64,000 nucleotides of DNA from Lateolabrax maculatus (lineage: Eukaryota; Chordata; Actinopteri; Acropomatiformes; Lateolabracidae). The first letter of the stretch is position 1. Every line of letters starts with the position of its first letter. The notes beneath the pieces were generated by a model. That model did not search any database. It saw only the letters and a program-made list of their open reading frames with translations, and was not told the origin of the DNA. The stretch spans positions 19,475,001 to 19,539,000 of the forward strand of contig CM062219.1 of the NCBI GenBank assembly GCA_031216445.1, given 5' to 3'. This document shows positions 58,066 to 64,000 of this stretch, one piece after another. A program made the translations under genes and the position numbers.

Positions 58066-61000
58066 TGACTTTAAAGACAATTGTAAGGACCACAGGTAGT
58101 TTATCAGGCTTCCTACCACTCAAACAGTTCAGCCTTGAGCTCAAATGGTCAGAGCAGCGTTGCATCATTGTGGTTGCTACGCAGCACAAAGTTGGCAACA
58201 ATCAGCCGTTATAATTGCTGTTAGCAGGATAGGGTAAAGAAGAAAAAGAGGAGAATATTGTTGGAAATAAAAATAGCCCAAAGAGCTTGTTGTTGACAAA
58301 GAAACAGGATGTGGGTATCTGAACAGAACACAAAGAGATCCCTTCATCCAAGACCTCCACCTTCAGAGTATCTACCCTAAAGACTGGTCCCAGGACTATA
58401 AAACTTCAGCTATTATTGTGGCTTCATGAATCTGCAACTTTTATGTTTCAGTGCAAAACAGTTTTTGGTTGTTTTCATTTATGCATATAAAAGTCTAAAG
58501 ACCTCATTATGCTTCAAACTAAGCACATTGTCAGATGGTATAACAACATCTGAAACCCCGTCTCCAGCGGCAGAATTGGGGGGGTGTGATCCTCTATGAC
58601 AGCAGACTTTTCTTGCCATAGTGTGGTCATTAGCAACAGGTATGAACACTTTTGTTTTTATTTTGCTACCTAGTTTGTTTGAAGCATACTGAGGACTAAA
58701 AGCTGGGGTTTGTTCTTCAGCAGTGGAGGAGTCCGGGAAAAAACGCACAGAGCAGACCCCACTGGGCCCATATTTGATCATCATTAAATCCCATTATTAG
58801 TCACATTCCCATTGTACAGATCATCTTTCTAGATAACATTGGCTATTTATATTTAACATTTAAGTGTGAGGTTGTTTTTCTTAGCGTCAAGCAGCCTTTT
58901 TGCTTGTCATATTGCTGAATTTTAAATTGAAACTCACCCTGCTCTAACAACTTGCACAGAAAAATGTAGAATAGTGTAGTTCTGCTAGTGCCCCAATAAC
59001 CAGCATCCAACCCAACCCTGCACTACACCTGCCTCTTTCCCCTTCACACGAGAAGAGACAATGCCAGGCCAAGAGAGGGGGGGGAGAGGAAGAGAGAGAA
59101 AATGAGTAAGGAGAAAAGAGGACAAGATGTGTCATTATCATTAAGGAGTAAGAGCACAAAAGCATGGAGCTGAGCGCAGACCGTACTGAAAAAATCTTTG
59201 GTTTCTTTGGTTTCATCAACACGATTAAAAGGACAAATGGAAAGTCAGTGAGGTAGCCTCTCTGGTTCTCACTACTGAAATAGAAAGTTTTTTTTTTCTT
59301 TTTACATACACACAAAGTCAGTCTTGGAAGCAGCTAGCTTTAAGGGACTCCCAGTTTTCTTTCCTAACGAGTGAAACAAGTCGGTGTGTTTGCATTCACG
59401 CAGCCACACACAGTGATATTGTGGTAACAAACGGGAAACACAGCAGGTATTTTACTGAAGAGGGGGTGTGTGTCAACATCACATCCTGTTTACATAACCT
59501 GGATAAGCTCTTATAGTGACACATAGAATCACTGAGAGAGTTGGACATTAGCAGATTTTGCTAAACACCAAGTCATGCTTTATGTTGTTCCTTTAAAGTA
59601 ATGTTTTTATGAAATGCTGAAAAGGACATTCTTAAGAATATGTTTTGTTTTGACAACAAAATAATTATTCACAGGGGCGGCTTATGTTAAGATAACAAAA
59701 TTTCACAAGCATTTCACAACATAATTATTCAGTGATCATCAACATTTTTTTGATAGATTGTTGGGTTGTACGGTGCCCCTCAGTGTACAACAAAAACGTA
59801 AAGAGCAACTTAACACTGCATTTTAGCTTGAACACGCTCCCCCTCACAAATGCAAAAAAGGCATCCGATCCCTGACCCACCCTGACAGAATTACTGGATT
59901 TTCTATAGAAAAAGGAAAATAATTTCTGTTACAATGAACATAGTTATATGGAACCAGGATCAATGGATAGTGTAATAAAGTGACTGTACATGTAATTTAA
60001 CAACATACTAAAGTGGATTTAGTGTTAAGTTACCCTTAAAAAGCTTCAGTTGTGCACCCGTAAGGGGGCTCCTTAGGGTTGTGATCACAAAATAAAAGTT
60101 TTAATCAACATAATTAAAATTATTATTGTTGTCCTCTTTAGCCTTCCATAGGCTACATAAAAGCATTTTTGTTGTTTAATTTAGTTATGCAGGGATTTGA
60201 GACATGACATGTTGCCAAAATCTGTATGATTCTAAAATGCAACACATACTCTGTTCTATGAGGTAATGTGCAAGAAAATGCCCTGAAAAAATCACCTCAC
60301 TAACAAAGCATAGAGAGCTTGGTTTACATGTGATGATGTTTGGGGCTGAAAATGGCGCTTTTGAACATGTGTATAGTGTTTATAATTGTATAAAGTAAAA
60401 AGGTATGAATAAGACCTTAACCAGGGTATGAGCTGCGTGGATGTAAACACACACAGTTTATTGGCCTCCAGTTATCTTTGGTGAGTCAGTATATATCAAC
60501 GTGTGGCCCTTACTTCACCTGATCAAGTGTCACTAGAACATCAGTCTGAAATTCATTGCTTGTTCAACAATGGCCAGCAGGATGCAAACAAATTTAAAAC
60601 AAACAACCAATAAATTAGCCATAAAAATTACAAGGAGGAAAAGAAAAACAGATGCAGTGCTCATCATTTGGTAGGCTATTATTTGTCATGAAGAGATTGT
60701 TTTCATTTTCAAAAAAGGAAAAATCATTACCAGGACAAAAAACTAGATTGGCTAAAGAGTGAGAGCAAGTGTTGACATTCAGAAGTACGTAAATCTAATC
60801 TGATGTTCCTACATTGTTCTGTCATTAAGTCTAAACATTCATAAAACAACATTTCATTTGCTTTTTAAAGTAAAGCTAACTAAGAATAAATTAACAGGCC
60901 TGGCGTAAGCACTGCATCTTTGATGCAACTAACATTCTTAAATACTCATAAATATTCATTGAAAAACAATTACATCTAATTAAATAACATTAAATTATTA

Positions 61001-61430
61001 TTAAGTACAAAACTAGTGTGTTCTAAAACACCTCATAAATAAATACGGCATTTAACAGAAAGAAAAGGGAACATACAATGTAAACTTTGGCAAAGCTAAT
61101 CATCATCAAGGGTAAAAGGGTTCAGAGGGAGATTTGGCAACAAAATTTGTTCGCTTAAATTAATTCAAAATTAAAAAGAAAACATAAATTGCATTAAATA
61201 AAAAATCACATATTGCAAAAACCTAGTAAGGAACATAGTAGTAATAGTAGACACGTAAGTGTTGGCAAATCATTTTTAAGTACTTCAAAATAAACAAGCA
61301 ATGAAAACCTCTTTGGGACAGTTTTTTGGTTTCATACCCATTTTTTTGGTTTGGCAGGTTTAGCCTGTGTTACATCCAGACAGAACTGCAAGTGGGAATG
61401 GAAAATGGCCGCCACCCCCTGAGCCATAAG

Positions 61431-61453
61431 CCACGCCCCTCCACTGGGCGTGG
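61431..61453. repeat. 8-bp GC-box hairpin
   Basis: CCACGCCC, a 7-nt loop, then GGGCGTGG, in a local GC-rich island (61,400-61,490) within AT-rich DNA. The two arms are also opposed KLF/SP-type sites. Confidence 0.7.
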
Positions 61454-64000
61454 TCAGCAGGATGGAGGGTCAGGTGGGCGGAGGATTTCTTTGGACTAGA
61501 AGCTATACATACAGAAAGAGAGAGAGAAAACTAAGGATAAAGCTATTTGACCGATATTTTAGCAGTTTCTCTCAGCGGGCGTAGTGTTTTTGGTTTTGTT
61601 TCATTTATTGTTGGTGTATGTATGGAGCAGCAGCATAGTTCCTCCCCCGTAAAGAACAAGCTAACGTGTGTTTGTTAGCTATGGACAGCGCGTCCAATCA
61701 TCGATCTCTCTGTGAGGCTCCTCCTCCAGCATGGCATCGCAGGCTGTAACAAGCTGTGGTGTAATCATAGATATTTTCAAAAAAATTCCTCTCCGGCTTT
61801 AAAAACTTTTCCACCCAAGCCAGCAGTGCTTTTTATGATTAGCCAAAGCTCAACTAAACAGACTTTTATTCCCTGGATTGTCCCCAGACCAATGTCTTGG
61901 TCCGGTAGCACATTGATTTTGTAATTTAGAAATGCAATTCTGTGGGCTGTTTCCCTGTTTGAAATTGAAATTATTAAGTCTCATAATTGGACTTGGAAAA
62001 GTGAGGAAGCCTGTTTTCTATTCCATACCAGCCCCTGAAACGCTGCGAGTTCAGCTGGTTTCTACTGGGTTTGGGTTGAAAAGTAAAAACTTGGAGACGG
62101 TGACAAAAAAAAAAAACTGTGGGTGACTTATTGTTAAAGAAATCGAACTAGATCACAGATCCAGGATCTGCTCTAGACTCTCAAAGGTATGGGTAAAAGA
62201 AAAGGTGTCAGTGTGCTATTGTTTGTACAGCAAAAAATCTTTGGTATGCACTGTACGTTTCACATAGCGTTACATTGTTACTCTCTCCGCAGTAGGAAAT
62301 GTGCCAGACAACAGCCAGTGTGACATGAAGAGGTGGCTTGTTTCAATTTTCCAGACAGGGTGGAAGCCAAAATGGAAGATGGAAGCGTTTGAGCAACATT
62401 CAACAACTAGTTGATGTTTTCACTTGACGCTGAGCTGCTTCCAGCTTGAATGCGTCAAACCATATGGATGTGTAGCAGGGGGCAAAAAATGAACCGGTCC
62501 TGTACTGTTGTCTGGCAGCTTTTGTTACTACTGCTGGAGATTGTTGGAGGTAGACTTTGTCCTGTGGAGCAGGTAATGACTTGTGGCGGGGGGGAAAAAA
62601 ACAAAATATAAACAGAAACAGAAGCCATCTGAGAAACTTCCGAACGCTTTTCTCTTTTTGAGAATCAGAAGTTCGTGGTCAAGTTTGTGGGTGTGATGGA
62701 TTTATTACTGTGATGTGTTGACGCCATGCTGAAGGAACGACCAAAATCCAAATACCAGATGTATTTGTTTTATCTTTGAAAGACACAATACTGTACAGAC
62801 CTATACGTCTGCTGTGGGGGAATTCAGCTAGATATTTACTAGCTATCCTGAAAAAAACTGTGATTCAATGTCCTGGCTAAGTTTGTCAACTTCAATAAGG
62901 GGAAAAGGATGAAGGAGCTAACCCAGAAAATGTAGTGTACAACATGCGTAGTAGAATAATAACTAGTGGAAAATATTCAAAACCTGCAGCACACCACTCC
63001 CAGCATGGATGCACATCATGCTGTAGGTGTGTACATGCTGGCTTAGCAAAAATTGAGATTTTCCTTTTCAGGGGGAGGAGAACTGCTGCCGGAGTTAACG
63101 GTGAATCTTTGGTTTGTTAGCTGATGAGGTTTCTGTTGTTCTTTTAACCATTTTTTTACTTTGAAAAACTGCATAGGCACACGTTAAAGACACTCTTCAA
63201 CCGTGAGAGACACATTAATGTTCTGCCTTTTTTGGGGGGTCAGAGGGAAGAAAATGGTCGACGGCGTCCTCCGTTGGTTTCTTCCCTCCTTTCCCGTGTG
63301 GTTTTACCCTTTTCAGTCCCCAACTTGCTTCCCCTTAAAGATGGCCTGACGCAACATCAGGCAGAACAAAGCTACTTCTCGACTCCCATGATGTCATCCT
63401 TCCCTTTATCCTCCTTCCTTCTCTTTGTCGTCGTCATCCTCGACATCGTCGCCGCCACTCTTTTTTTTCTTTTTTTTTTCTTTTTTTGGTAATAATTCTC
63501 TTCCATCTTCAGTTTTTTTCCGTTTGTTGGAACAGTTAGGTGCAGAAAAAGGTTTTCTTTGGTTTCGATTTGTCAATAAATAGAAAAAGTCTCAAGTGTC
63601 CATTTTTTATTTTAAATCGTTCTTGAAGCCTTTGGCTTGCCTCTAACCAGGCTGGGACTCAACCTGGGGTTTCTAAGGAGCAGGGGCTGCTGACTGACGC
63701 CTTTCCTTTGGTTTTGTTTCTTTTTTGGTTCGATAGCTTGAGTGAGAGATGATTGATGAGGTGATTGCGAATGGTAAAGGCTGTTAGACCAGAGTAGGAG
63801 GTGGTGGCGGTTGAGGTTTTTTTGGGTGTGTTAGTATTTACATCATGTGTAAAGGCTGTACAGTGTGACCGTATCAAAGTAAAATCAATGGGTGTTGTGG
63901 GATTTGGTAGAGATGGATGCTTGGTGAAGTTTGTATGGACACAAAGACAGTCAGAGAGACTGAATCCATCTGTGTGTATGCAGTCCTTTTTACCAAGCAT

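Larger units (their letters stand above)
44900..64000. other. Region downstream of FECH without recognised genes
   Basis: No coding exon could be recognised on either strand over 19 kb. It holds a perfect hairpin (45.84 kb), a coding-like remnant (46.1-46.4 kb), inverted-repeat copy B (47.5-47.9 kb), polypurine and (TG)n tracts (50.0-53.1 kb), a 68-bp direct repeat (55.8/56.4 kb) and a fish repeat (57.7-58.06 kb). The stretch from 58.1 to 64.0 kb is AT-rich, has few known repeats and only short open frames. In human the gene convergent to FECH is ONECUT2, which has a very long 3' UTR, so part of this could be minus-strand 3' UTR. This is inference; no ONECUT coding sequence is in the window. 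Confidence 0.5.

Noticed and set aside
63659..64000. 113-codon minus frame open to the right edge, considered as a last ONECUT2 exon
   Set aside because: It has no homeodomain, CUT domain or ONECUT C-terminal sequence; Thr/Asn-rich and unconvincing.
1..64000. CRISPR arrays, bacterial operons, tRNA or rRNA genes
   Set aside because: The DNA is vertebrate nuclear; tandem arrays are microsatellites, and no cloverleaf with intact A and B boxes or rRNA sequence was seen.

Overview
This window is vertebrate nuclear DNA, most likely from a teleost fish and probably a percomorph. Evidence: multi-exon genes with GT-AG introns, very dense (CA)n/(TG)n microsatellites, several interspersed repeats I recognise as common in fish genomes, and protein sequences closest to fish/vertebrate orthologues.

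Three complete protein-coding genes can be assembled exon by exon, all on the + strand. TXNL1 (9,059-13,569; 8 exons, 289 aa) is a thioredoxin-like proteasome-associated protein. NARS1 (22,111-30,376; 15 coding exons, 559 aa) is cytosolic asparaginyl-tRNA synthetase. FECH (33,742-44,757; 11 exons, 401 aa) is mitochondrial ferrochelatase, the last enzyme of heme synthesis. All are housekeeping genes; they form no operon and no common pathway. NARS1-FECH in tandem is the order remembered from human 18q21, whereas TXNL1 directly upstream of NARS1 is not.

Layout: 1-8,860 is intergenic DNA with decayed repeats and an orphan CpG-rich block at 6.3-6.8 kb. 8.86-13.8 kb is TXNL1. 13.8-21.9 kb is a transposon graveyard: a Harbinger-like element interrupted by a LINE 3' end, an LTR-like end, and a broken antisense L1-type LINE that contains a rearranged copy of NARS1 5'/intron-1 sequence. 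21.9-31.1 kb is NARS1. 31.1-33.5 kb is repeats and a CpG-rich block. 33.5-45 kb is FECH. 45-64 kb has no recognisable coding exon; it holds repeats, a roughly 3 kb cluster of polypurine and (TG)n tracts, and one recent-looking 68 bp direct repeat. By remembered synteny this last part may include the 3' side of a convergent gene (ONECUT2 in human), but I could not recognise it.

The most interesting signals are RNA-structure candidates. FECH intron 6 begins with about 42 nt of (CA)n and ends with about 41 nt of (TG)n, so the two ends of the intron can pair and bring the splice sites together; its acceptor has almost no polypyrimidine tract. The last NARS1 exon is preceded directly by a 52 nt (TG)n. 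Four perfect 13-17 bp short-loop hairpins are scattered through non-coding DNA, far more than chance predicts. A membrane-anchored, cysteine-rich 97-codon ORF sits in FECH intron 2.
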